12,179 bases of DNA, taken from NCBI GenBank assembly GCA_002309055.1, contig DBWO01000025.1:1804-13982 (forward strand), given 5' to 3'. Shown one piece after another: positions 1 to 6,283 of the stretch (position 1 is the first letter of the stretch; each line of letters opens with the position of its first letter). Made by a program: the position numbers and the translations under genes. The notes below the pieces were generated by a model, which was given only the letters and a program-made list of their open reading frames with translations, was not told the DNA's origin and did not search any database. This DNA comes from Ruminococcaceae bacterium UBA1236. GTDB taxonomy: Bacteria; Bacillota; Clostridia; Oscillospirales; Acutalibacteraceae.

Positions 1-643
1 TGTAATTGTTTCCTACAAGGATGACGCTACCGCTTTTGACGGCACCAAAAAGGGCACAATCACAGGCAAAGGTGTTGTGAACAACCGTATGTCCAACTTC
101 CTTATGCAGATTCTTGAGAAGGAAGGCGTGCCCACCCACTTCGTTGAGGAACTTAACGACCGCGAGACCGTAGTCAAAAAGGTTTCAATCGTTCCTCTTG
201 AAGTAATCATCCGCAACATCTCAGCAGGTTCATTCGCAAAGAGGTTCGGAGTTGAGGAAGGCATCGTATTTGATGAGCCCACAATCGAATTCTCCTACAA
301 GAACGACGACCTGCATGACCCGCTCATGAACGCCTATCACGCAATTGCCCTCAAACTCGCCACAAGAGAAGAGATTGAGCAAATCAAATCAATGGCATTC
401 AAAATCAACGATGTGCTCAAGGCATATTTTCTTAAGCTCGGCGTTAAGCTTGTTGACTTCAAGCTTGAGTTTGGCAAAACAGCGGACGGCACAATAGTAC
501 TCGCGGACGAAATATCTCCCGACACCTGCCGTTTCTGGGATGCTCAGACAAACGAGAAGCTCGACAAAGATCGCTTCCGCCGTGATATGGGCGGTGTTGA
601 GGACGCATACAAGGAAATGATGCACAGAGTATTCGGTGATTAA
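1..643 (+). CDS. purC: Phosphoribosylaminoimidazole-succinocarboxamide synthase (SAICAR synthetase), 5' partial
   Basis: PurC joins CAIR and aspartate, using ATP, to make SAICAR in the cytoplasm. The frame is open from base 2 (first whole codon) to the TAA at 641-643, giving about 213 residues. The family is usually about 235, so roughly 20 N-terminal residues (the first part of the glycine-rich ATP lobe) lie off the left edge. Visible family motifs in order are YKDDATAFDGTKKG, GKGVVNNRMSN, GVPTHFVE, PLEVIIRNISAGSFAKR, the substrate segment DDLHDPLMN, VDFKLEFG, LADEISPDTCRFWD and the C-terminal KLDKDRFRRDMGG. The GTG at 77 lies inside the conserved core (GVVNN) and is not a start. The stop codon overlaps the purF ribosome binding site, which supports co-transcription. 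No odd residues were noticed. PurE is probably upstream, but that is inference. Confidence 0.97.
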   Translation, partial: VIVSYKDDATAFDGTKKGTITGKGVVNNRMSNFLMQILEKEGVPTHFVEELNDRETVVKKVSIVPLEVIIRNISAGSFAKRFGVEEGIVFDEPTIEFSYKNDDLHDPLMNAYHAIALKLATREEIEQIKSMAFKINDVLKAYFLKLGVKLVDFKLEFGKTADGTIVLADEISPDTCRFWDAQTNEKLDKDRFRRDMGGVEDAYKEMMHRVFGD

Positions 644-647
644 GGAG
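642..647 (+). promoter_or_regulatory. purF ribosome binding site overlapping the purC stop
   Basis: AAGGAG lies 7 bases before the ATG at 655 and shares two bases with the purC TAA. The site matters because it fixes the PurF N-terminus. In the purF frame a TGA at 637-639 closes the frame, and the codons between it and the ATG (TTA, AGG, AGA, CAG, TTT) include no start codon and no Cys codon. Translation must therefore begin Met-Gly-Gly-Phe. Confidence 0.85.
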
Positions 648-654
648 ACAGTTT

Positions 655-2076
655 ATGGGAGGATTCTTCGGCGCAGTCAACAGAGAAGACGCGATTAATG
701 ATGTTTTCTTCGGAACTGACTACCATTCTCATTTAGGCACAAAACAGGGCGGCATAGCGGCCTATGACCCGAGAATCGGCCTTCAAAGGCAAATTCACAG
801 CATAGAGAAAACGCCTTTCCGCACAAAGTTTGACAAAGTATTTGAAGAAATGAAGGGCTTCGCCTCTATCGGCTGTATCAGCGATACGGACCCGCAGCCC
901 CTTCTTATCAAAACAAGGCTGGGCACATTCGCCATCAGCACAATCGGTATCATAAACAACAAGCGTGACCTTATTGACCTTTGCATTAAAAACGGCGGCA
1001 ACTTCAACGCCATGACAAGCGGCGAAACAAACAATTCTGAGCTTGTAGCTGCTCTCATCAATCAGAGAGACACATTTGCCGAAGGCATAAAGTTTGCGCA
1101 GGATAATATTGAAGGCACCGCTTCAATCCTTATTCTCACCGAGAAGGGCACAATCATCGCCGCTCGTGACAAGCTCGGCAGGCTCCCCGTGCTCATCGGC
1201 AAGAGAGAAGACGGCTACTGTGTTTCGTTTGAGTCATTCGCTTATCAGAAGGTCGGGTATTCATTTTATAAAGAACTCGGCCCCGGCGAAACGGTTGAGA
1301 TTACCGCGGACGGCATAACACAGCTTAATCCCCCCGGAAAGAAAAAGCGTATATGCGCTTTCCTGTGGTCATATTACGGCTACCCCACCGCCACATACGA
1401 GGGTGTAAATGTTGAGGTTATGCGTATGCGCAACGGCGCCATAATGGCCAGAAACGACAAGGAAAAAGGCGCAGACTATCATCTTGACTATGTTGCCGGT
1501 GTTCCCGATTCCGGCACAGCTCATGCAATCGGTTACGCGAGCAACAGCGAAACTCCTTTCGGCAGACCCTTCATCAAATACACACAGACCTGGCTGCGCA
1601 GTTTCATGCCCGCTAATCAGAGCGACAGAAACAGGGTTGCCAAAATGAAGCTCCTGCCGGTTACCGACCTTATCAAGGATAAGGACCTGCTCTTTGTTGA
1701 CGACTCAATTGTCAGAGGCACACAGCTCAGGGAAACGGTTGAATTCCTTTACTCAAACGGCGCGAAATCTGTGCATATGCGCTCGGCCTGCCCGCCGATT
1801 ATGTACGGGTGCAAATACCTCAATTTCTCGAGAGCGACAAGCGATATGGAGCTTATCACCCGCTCAACCATTATGGAGCTTGAAGGCGAAGAGGGCTTCA
1901 ACCACCTTGATGAATACTGCGACGGTAAATCCGAAAGAGGTCAGAAGCTTCGCAACACAATATGCAAAAAGCTGAATTTTGATACTCTCGATTTCCAGAC
2001 ACTCGAGGGAATCATCGAGGCAATCGGAATTGATGAAGAAGAGCTGTGCACATATTGCTGGAGCGGAAAGGAATAA
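655..2076 (+). CDS. purF: Amidophosphoribosyltransferase homologue lacking the glutaminase Cys nucleophile
   Basis: PurF makes phosphoribosylamine from PRPP, the first committed step of the pathway. The C-terminal half is an intact type I phosphoribosyltransferase. It has a flexible loop near RSFMPANQ, the PRPP loop VDDSIVRGT at residues 348-356, and Cys234, Cys386, Cys465 and Cys468 at the places of the four [4Fe-4S] ligands of the Bacillus-type enzyme. The N-terminal half has the Ntn-hydrolase fold pattern (GGFFGAV, HLGTKQGG, STIGIINN, LVAAL) but not its catalytic residues. The Cys that should follow Met, or be exposed by propeptide cleavage, is Gly. The GHVRYxTAG Arg loop is reduced to GCISDTD (73-79). 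The NG of AHNGN reads IG (97-98), and the SDTE Asp reads Asn (NNSE). The length, 473 residues, is normal. I infer an ammonia-dependent enzyme. The PRTase assignment is firm, but use of glutamine is doubtful. A non-purine PRPP role is less likely given the operon. Confidence 0.92.
   Translation: MGGFFGAVNREDAINDVFFGTDYHSHLGTKQGGIAAYDPRIGLQRQIHSIEKTPFRTKFDKVFEEMKGFASIGCISDTDPQPLLIKTRLGTFAISTIGIINNKRDLIDLCIKNGGNFNAMTSGETNNSELVAALINQRDTFAEGIKFAQDNIEGTASILILTEKGTIIAARDKLGRLPVLIGKREDGYCVSFESFAYQKVGYSFYKELGPGETVEITADGITQLNPPGKKKRICAFLWSYYGYPTATYEGVNVEVMRMRNGAIMARNDKEKGADYHLDYVAGVPDSGTAHAIGYASNSETPFGRPFIKYTQTWLRSFMPANQSDRNRVAKMKLLPVTDLIKDKDLLFVDDSIVRGTQLRETVEFLYSNGAKSVHMRSACPPIMYGCKYLNFSRATSDMELITRSTIMELEGEEGFNHLDEYCDGKSERGQKLRNTICKKLNFDTLDFQTLEGIIEAIGIDEEELCTYCWSGKE
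2067..2072 (+). promoter_or_regulatory. purM ribosome binding site
   Basis: AAAGGA within the last codons of purF lies 6 bases before the ATG at 2079. It selects this ATG over the in-frame GTG at 2046, which would add eleven residues with no family counterpart and has only a weak purine run in front. Confidence 0.75.
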
Positions 2077-2078
2077 TT

Positions 2079-3122
2079 ATGATAAACAATTCAAAATCCG
2101 ACAGCTACGCCGCCGCAGGCGTAGATATAACCGCCGGCTACAAATCTGTTGAGCTTATGAAACAGCACATAGCCAAAACCGTAACCCCGGGCGTCTGCTC
2201 GGACGTGGGAGGTTTCGGAGGCCTGTTTGAGCTTAATCTTGAAGGAATTGCAAAGCCCGTTCTTGTAAGCGGCACGGACGGCGTTGGCACAAAGCTGAAA
2301 ATCGCTTTCCTTATGGATAAGCACGACACGGTCGGCATAGACTGCGTAGCTATGTGTGTAAACGACATAATCTGCTGCGGCGCAAAGCCCCTTTATTTTC
2401 TTGACTATATCGCCTGCGGAAAGAACTTCCCCGAAAAAATTGCGGATATAGTCAAAGGCGTATGCGACGGCTGTGTTCAGAGCGGCGCCGCTCTCATAGG
2501 CGGCGAAACAGCGGAGATGCCCGGCTTTTATCCGGTAGATGAATACGACCTCGCAGGCTACTGCACGGGCGTAGTTGACAAAGATAAGATTATAAACAAC
2601 AAAGAGATGGCAGAAGGCGACATTATAATTGCCCTGCCCTCAAGCGGCGTTCATTCAAACGGCTTCTCTCTTGTGAGAAAAGTTTTTGACGTTGAAAACG
2701 CCGACATAAAGTCCCCCTGTGACGAACTCGGCGGAAAGAGCATAGGCGAAACGCTGCTCACCCCGACAAAGATTTACGTTAAACCCGTGCTTGCCCTCCT
2801 TGAACAGGTTAAAATTAAGGGCATCTCTCACATCACCGGCGGCGGCTTCTATGAAAATATTCCCAGAAGCATTCCCGACGGCCTCGGCGCGAAGATAAAC
2901 AAAAGCGCGGTTAAAATACTGCCGATATTCAATCTCATAGCAAAGACCGGCGGCATAAGTGAGAGAGATATGTTCAACACATTCAATATGGGTGTGGGTA
3001 TGAGCATTGTGGTTTCTCCCGCCGAGGCGGAAAAAGCTCTTGAGATTCTCAAGGCAAACGGCGAGGATGCATACATTATAGGCGAAATAATTAAATCAGA
3101 GGATAAGATAACGATATGCTGA
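2079..3122 (+). CDS. purM: Phosphoribosylformylglycinamidine cyclo-ligase (AIR synthetase)
   Basis: PurM closes the imidazole ring: FGAM plus ATP gives AIR. With the ATG at 2079 the protein has 347 residues, the usual family size. N-terminal AIRS domain motifs are YAAAGVDITAG (10-20), VGGFGGLF, SGTDGVGTKL (64-73, nucleotide/Mg-binding region), MCVNDI (92-97), and GGETAEMPG (141-149). C-terminal domain motifs are PSSGVHSNGFSLVR, LTPTKIYVK, HITGGGFYENIPR and FNTFNMGVGM. The start lies two bases after the purF stop. The end overlaps the next gene by seven bases (ATGCTGA), which implies translational coupling to the FNT gene. Nothing is missing from the active site. An upstream GTG at 2046 is in frame but less likely to be the start. 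Confidence 0.97.
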   Translation: MINNSKSDSYAAAGVDITAGYKSVELMKQHIAKTVTPGVCSDVGGFGGLFELNLEGIAKPVLVSGTDGVGTKLKIAFLMDKHDTVGIDCVAMCVNDIICCGAKPLYFLDYIACGKNFPEKIADIVKGVCDGCVQSGAALIGGETAEMPGFYPVDEYDLAGYCTGVVDKDKIINNKEMAEGDIIIALPSSGVHSNGFSLVRKVFDVENADIKSPCDELGGKSIGETLLTPTKIYVKPVLALLEQVKIKGISHITGGGFYENIPRSIPDGLGAKINKSAVKILPIFNLIAKTGGISERDMFNTFNMGVGMSIVVSPAEAEKALEILKANGEDAYIIGEIIKSEDKITIC

Positions 3123-3727
3123 AAAAAATTGTTAACGGAATCAACGCAGGCGTGCTTATTTCAATAGGCGGTTCTGTATTCCTCGCCTGCGACAGCAAAT
3201 ATGTGGGCGCAACATTTTTCACCGTCGCCCTTCTCTGCATCTGCTACAAGGGTTATTCGCTTTTCACGGGAAAAGTAGGATACCTGCCCGAAAAACACGG
3301 CAAAGAGGAATTCTCCGTGCTGTTTCTCGGTCTTCTCGGCAACGCGATAGCGACAATTCTTCTCGGATACGCCGTCGCTTACGCCGTGCCTAACACTAAG
3401 GAAGTCGCGCAGACAATATGCGAGGCAAAGCTCAATCAGGCGTTTCTTCAGACTTTTATAAGAGGCTGCCTTTGCGGCGTGCTTATGTACCTTGCCGTGA
3501 GCATATTCAGAGACCACAAAACACCCCTCGCGATTATATTCTGCATTCCCGTATTCATTCTCAGCGGCTTCGAGCACTCCATTGCGGATATATTCTACTT
3601 TGCCGCTTCGGGAATAGTTTCGCTCAAGGCATTCGGCTTCCTTATGACCGTTATACTCGGCAACGCGATAGGAGCGATACTGCTCTGCGCAATGACTCTG
3701 TTTAAAGAGGAAAAGAAAAATGGCTGA
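3116..3727 (+). CDS. Short formate/nitrite transporter (FNT) family channel
   Basis: This is a membrane protein of 203 residues with six hydrophobic segments, at about 10-28, 33-51, 66-90, 113-131, 137-162 and 172-196. The best marker is GFEHSIADIF (151-160). It matches the FocA/FNT segment GFEHSIANMF, whose His (here His154) is the central protonatable pore residue. LFTG at 49-52 matches the FNT omega-loop Thr region (Thr51). Lys135, at the start of segment 5, may match the conserved FNT Lys. LLGNAIA (73-79) and ILGNAIGAILL (180-190) match the GN motifs of helices 3 and 6. FocA-type proteins have about 260-285 residues, so this is a compact form with a short N-terminus and a short loop between segments 5 and 6. 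FNT channels are homopentamers that pass formate, nitrite, hydrosulfide or lactate. Formate is inferred here from the two folate transformylases and fhs in the operon. The gene overlaps purM by 7 and purN by 8 bases. Confidence 0.88.
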   Translation: MLKKIVNGINAGVLISIGGSVFLACDSKYVGATFFTVALLCICYKGYSLFTGKVGYLPEKHGKEEFSVLFLGLLGNAIATILLGYAVAYAVPNTKEVAQTICEAKLNQAFLQTFIRGCLCGVLMYLAVSIFRDHKTPLAIIFCIPVFILSGFEHSIADIFYFAASGIVSLKAFGFLMTVILGNAIGAILLCAMTLFKEEKKNG

Positions 3728-4328
3728 AAGAAAAGCAAGAATCACCGTGCTTGTTTCAGGCGGCGGCACCAATCTGCAGGCAATTCTTGACGCTCAGAAA
3801 AGCGGCAAAATAAAAAGCGGAGAGGTTTCGCTCGTGCTCTCAAACAAAGCGGACGCATACGCTCTTGAAAGAGCGAAAAACGCAGGAGTATCTACTGCCG
3901 TAATTCTAAAGAAAGATTATCCCGGCGCGAAAGAATTTGAAAAAGCGATAATCGAAACCATAGATAATAACAACACGGACCTTATCGTGCTTGCAGGTTT
4001 CATGGTTATTCTCAGCGAAGAATTCACAAGGCATTTTGAAGGCAGGATAATCAACGTTCATCCCTCGCTTATCCCTTCGTTCTGCGGAGAGGGCTTCTAC
4101 GGCCTCAGGGTACATGAAGCGGCTCTCGCCAAGGGAGTCAAGGTTACGGGCGCCACAGTTCATTTTGTGAACGAAATACCCGACGGCGGCAAAATCATAA
4201 TGCAGAAAGCCGTTGAAGTGCTTGACGGAGATTCACCGGAAGTGCTTCAGAAAAGAGTTATGGAGCAGGCGGAGTGGCAAATCCTGCCTGCGGCAGTTGA
4301 AAAAGTCTGCAGTGAAATAATCAAATAA
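3720..4328 (+). CDS. purN: Phosphoribosylglycinamide formyltransferase, folate-dependent (GAR transformylase 1)
   Basis: PurN moves the formyl group of 10-formyl-THF to GAR, giving FGAR. The protein has 202 residues, normal for the family. The N-terminal phosphate-binding loop is VSGGGTNLQAI (12-22). The hydrophobic strand LAGFMVIL (91-98) leads to the catalytic INVHPSLIPSF (111-121), with Asn112 and His114 as the expected catalytic pair. Asp155 in PDGG is the third catalytic residue. The loop CGEGFYGLRVHEA after the HPS motif is longer than in E. coli, as in many clostridial PurN proteins (recalled, not checked). The ATG lies inside the last codons of the FNT gene (8-base overlap), with AGAGG at 3706-3710, 9 bases upstream. 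This ties its translation to the channel gene. It needs 10-formyl-THF, which Fhs at the end of the window can make. Confidence 0.97.
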   Translation: MAERKARITVLVSGGGTNLQAILDAQKSGKIKSGEVSLVLSNKADAYALERAKNAGVSTAVILKKDYPGAKEFEKAIIETIDNNNTDLIVLAGFMVILSEEFTRHFEGRIINVHPSLIPSFCGEGFYGLRVHEAALAKGVKVTGATVHFVNEIPDGGKIIMQKAVEVLDGDSPEVLQKRVMEQAEWQILPAAVEKVCSEIIK

Positions 4329-4350
4329 TTTCATTTGGAGGTAATGAAAT
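4328..4350 (+). promoter_or_regulatory. Purine operon: purO Shine-Dalgarno in the loop of a small inverted repeat
   Basis: The 20-base gap between purN and purO is the longest in the window. ATTTCATT (4328-4335) and AATGAAAT (4343-4350) are perfect inverted repeats of 8 bases. The 7-base loop TGGAGGT holds the Shine-Dalgarno GGAGG (4337-4341), and the stem takes in the first two bases of the start ATG (4349-4351). The stem has only one G-C pair, so it is weak. It may simply be chance, or it may keep the ribosome binding site displayed. It is not a terminator (no U-tract follows). Confidence 0.35.
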
Positions 4351-5068
4351 GGATATCTACAAGGTAAACGACATCGGCGAGCTCATCAAAGACAATTCCT
4401 ATGTAGGCAGAGGAATCGTCGCGGGCAAGTCAAAGGACGGCAAAAAGGCAGTAGCCGCCTACTTCATTATGGGCAGAAGCGCCAACAGCAGAAACCGCAT
4501 ATTCACCGAGAAAGACGGAGAAGTTTTCACCGAGCCCTATGACGCTTCAAAGGTTGAAGACCCCAGTCTCATCATCTATGCGGCTATCCGTACACTCGGC
4601 AACAAGCTCATCGTGACAAACGGCGACCAGACAGACACCGTTTATGAGGGCATCAAAGCCGGCGGCTCATTCTCAGGCGCGCTCGCTACAAGAGATTTTG
4701 AACCCGACAAGCCAAATTACACACCCAGAATCAGCGCAATGCTCACTCTTGACAAGGATAACTTCACCTATGATATGAGCATTCTCAAGAGCGCGGATGC
4801 AGAAGGCACCGCCTGCAACAGGTACACCTTCTCCTACGCTCCCCTTGCAGGTATCGGTCATTTCGTTCACACCTATGTATGCGACGGCAACCCTATCCCC
4901 ACTTTCCAGGGTGAACCCGAAAGAGTCATCATTCCCGACGATATTGATGAATTCACAAATACTCTCTGGGCGGCGCTCAATGAGGATAACAAGATTTCTC
5001 TCTATGTGCGCTATGTTGACCTTGAAAGCGGCAAAATAGAAAACAGACTTGTAAATAAATACAATTGA
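4349..5068 (+). CDS. purO: PurO-type IMP cyclohydrolase
   Basis: This enzyme closes FAICAR to IMP, the last step of the pathway. It belongs to the IMP cyclohydrolase family first described in methanogenic archaea (PurO), which is unrelated to the IMP cyclohydrolase domain of bifunctional PurH. Family marks are VGRGIVAGKSKDGK near residues 19-32, MGRSANSRNRIF (41-52, with conserved Arg and Ser), IVTNGDQTDTVYE (88-100) and DFEPDKPNYTPRISAM (116-131). The protein has 239 residues, somewhat longer than the roughly 200 of archaeal PurO, with a C-terminal extension rich in acidic residues. The assignment rests on these motifs and on the next gene, an AICAR transformylase without its own cyclohydrolase domain, so the pair rebuilds the two-step PurH function. 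GGAGG lies 7 bases before the ATG. I recognise no other candidate function. Confidence 0.88.
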   Translation: MDIYKVNDIGELIKDNSYVGRGIVAGKSKDGKKAVAAYFIMGRSANSRNRIFTEKDGEVFTEPYDASKVEDPSLIIYAAIRTLGNKLIVTNGDQTDTVYEGIKAGGSFSGALATRDFEPDKPNYTPRISAMLTLDKDNFTYDMSILKSADAEGTACNRYTFSYAPLAGIGHFVHTYVCDGNPIPTFQGEPERVIIPDDIDEFTNTLWAALNEDNKISLYVRYVDLESGKIENRLVNKYN

Positions 5069-5073
5069 GGAGG
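5068..5073 (+). promoter_or_regulatory. Strong ribosome binding site for the AICAR transformylase
   Basis: AGGAGG starts on the last base of the purO TGA and lies 8 bases before the ATG at 5082. It is a consensus site and fixes the start of a protein that has no N-terminal cyclohydrolase domain. Confidence 0.8.
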
Positions 5074-5081
5074 AAACAGAA

Positions 5082-6266
5082 ATGAAAGAATTTGAACTCA
5101 AATACGGTTGCAATCCCAATCAGAAGCCTTCCAAAATATTCATGGCTAACGGCGACGACCTGCCCATCGAGATTCTCTCAGGCAGACCGGGCTATATCAA
5201 TTTCCTTGACGCATTCAATTCATGGCAGCTTGTAAAAGAGCTTAAAGAAGCCCTCGGCCTTCCCGCGGTTACATCCTTCAAGCACGTAAGCCCCACCTCT
5301 GCGGCTGTCGGCATTCCCCTTTCCGACACTCTTAAGAAGGCCTGCTTTGTTGACGATATCGAAGGCCTTGACGATTCTCCCCTCGCCTGCGCTTACGCAA
5401 GAGCAAGAGGCACGGACCGTATGTGCTCATTCGGCGACTGGGTTGCTCTCTCAGACGTTTGCGACGTTACCACTGCAAAAATGATCAAGAGAGAAGTTTC
5501 CGACGGCGTTATAGCTCCCGGCTATGAGCCCGAAGCTCTTGAGATACTCAAATCAAAGAGAAAAGGCAACTACAATGTAGTTAAGATAGATCCCGACTTC
5601 GTTCCCGATCCCGTGGAGCGCAAGCAGGTTTACGGCATCACTTTCGAGCAGGGCAGAAACAACTTCAAGATTGACAGAGAACTTCTTTCAAACGTTGTTA
5701 CAGCCAACAAGGATATGCCCGAAAGCGCAATCCGAGACCTCATCATTTCACTTATTACTCTTAAATACACTCAGTCCAATTCCGTATGCTACGCTGTTGA
5801 CGGACAGGCAATCGGCGTTGGCGCGGGACAGCAGTCAAGAATTCACTGCACCCGTCTTGCAGGCTCAAAGGCGGACACCTGGTTCCTTCGTCAGCACGAG
5901 AAAGTTCTGAACCTCCCCTTCAGAGAGGATATCGGCAGACCCGACAGAGACAATGTCATTGACGGCTACATCAACAAGAACGAAGAAGATGTATGCGCGG
6001 ACGGCAACTGGCAGAAGTATTTCACTTCTCAGCCCGAGCCCCTTACCGATGAAGAGGCAAAAGCATATCTCGCCACAAAGACCGATGTCGCTCTCGGCTC
6101 AGACGCTTTCTTCCCCTTCAGCGACAATATCGAGAGAGCATACCGCAGCGGCGTTAAATACATCGCTGAACCCGGCGGCTCAATCCGCGATGACGCTGTT
6201 ATTGACTGCTGTGACAAATACGGTATGGCAATGGCCTTCACCGGAATGAGACTCTTCCATCACTGA
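5082..6266 (+). CDS. purH: Stand-alone AICAR formyltransferase (PurH C-terminal domain only)
   Basis: This enzyme moves the formyl group of 10-formyl-THF to AICAR, giving FAICAR. The 394 residues correspond only to the transformylase part of PurH. The roughly 200-residue MGS-like IMP cyclohydrolase domain is absent, and the strong AGGAGG site just before the ATG shows that the gene was not cut short by a wrong start. Family marks are ELKYGCNPNQKP at the N-terminus, SFKHVSPTSAAVG (65-77) with the catalytic Lys67-His68 pair, YTQSNSVCYAVDGQAIGVG and GQQSRIHCTRLA in the middle, SDAFFPFSDNIERA, then AEPGGSIRDD and the C-terminal FTGMRLFHH. Some authors call this stand-alone form purV. PurO directly upstream supplies the next reaction. 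The enzyme depends on the same 10-formyl-THF pool as PurN. Confidence 0.94.
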   Translation: MKEFELKYGCNPNQKPSKIFMANGDDLPIEILSGRPGYINFLDAFNSWQLVKELKEALGLPAVTSFKHVSPTSAAVGIPLSDTLKKACFVDDIEGLDDSPLACAYARARGTDRMCSFGDWVALSDVCDVTTAKMIKREVSDGVIAPGYEPEALEILKSKRKGNYNVVKIDPDFVPDPVERKQVYGITFEQGRNNFKIDRELLSNVVTANKDMPESAIRDLIISLITLKYTQSNSVCYAVDGQAIGVGAGQQSRIHCTRLAGSKADTWFLRQHEKVLNLPFREDIGRPDRDNVIDGYINKNEEDVCADGNWQKYFTSQPEPLTDEEAKAYLATKTDVALGSDAFFPFSDNIERAYRSGVKYIAEPGGSIRDDAVIDCCDKYGMAMAFTGMRLFHH

Positions 6267-6283
6267 TAACCGGAGTGTAAATA

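Noticed and set aside
77..79. GTG as the start of a complete short purC
   Set aside because: The same frame is open to the left edge and encodes conserved PurC residues (YKDDATAFDG, GTITGKG), so the gene is cut by the window rather than starting here.
631..660. Possible upstream start or frameshift giving PurF an N-terminal Cys or propeptide
   Set aside because: The frame is stopped at 637-639, no start or Cys codon lies between it and the ATG at 655, and the other two frames give no CGxFG-like peptide. The other glutamine-site residues are changed too, which argues against a simple sequencing error.
2046..2078. Upstream GTG as an alternative purM start
   Set aside because: It would overlap purF by 31 bases and add eleven residues with no family counterpart, while the ATG at 2079 has a well-spaced AAAGGA.
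3161..3772. Antisense open frame of about 203 codons opposite the FNT gene and the start of purN
   Set aside because: The + strand holds recognisable FNT and PurN motifs with ribosome binding sites and overlapping stops and starts. The antisense product is rich in charged and Tyr residues, lies across two genes, and matches no family I know.
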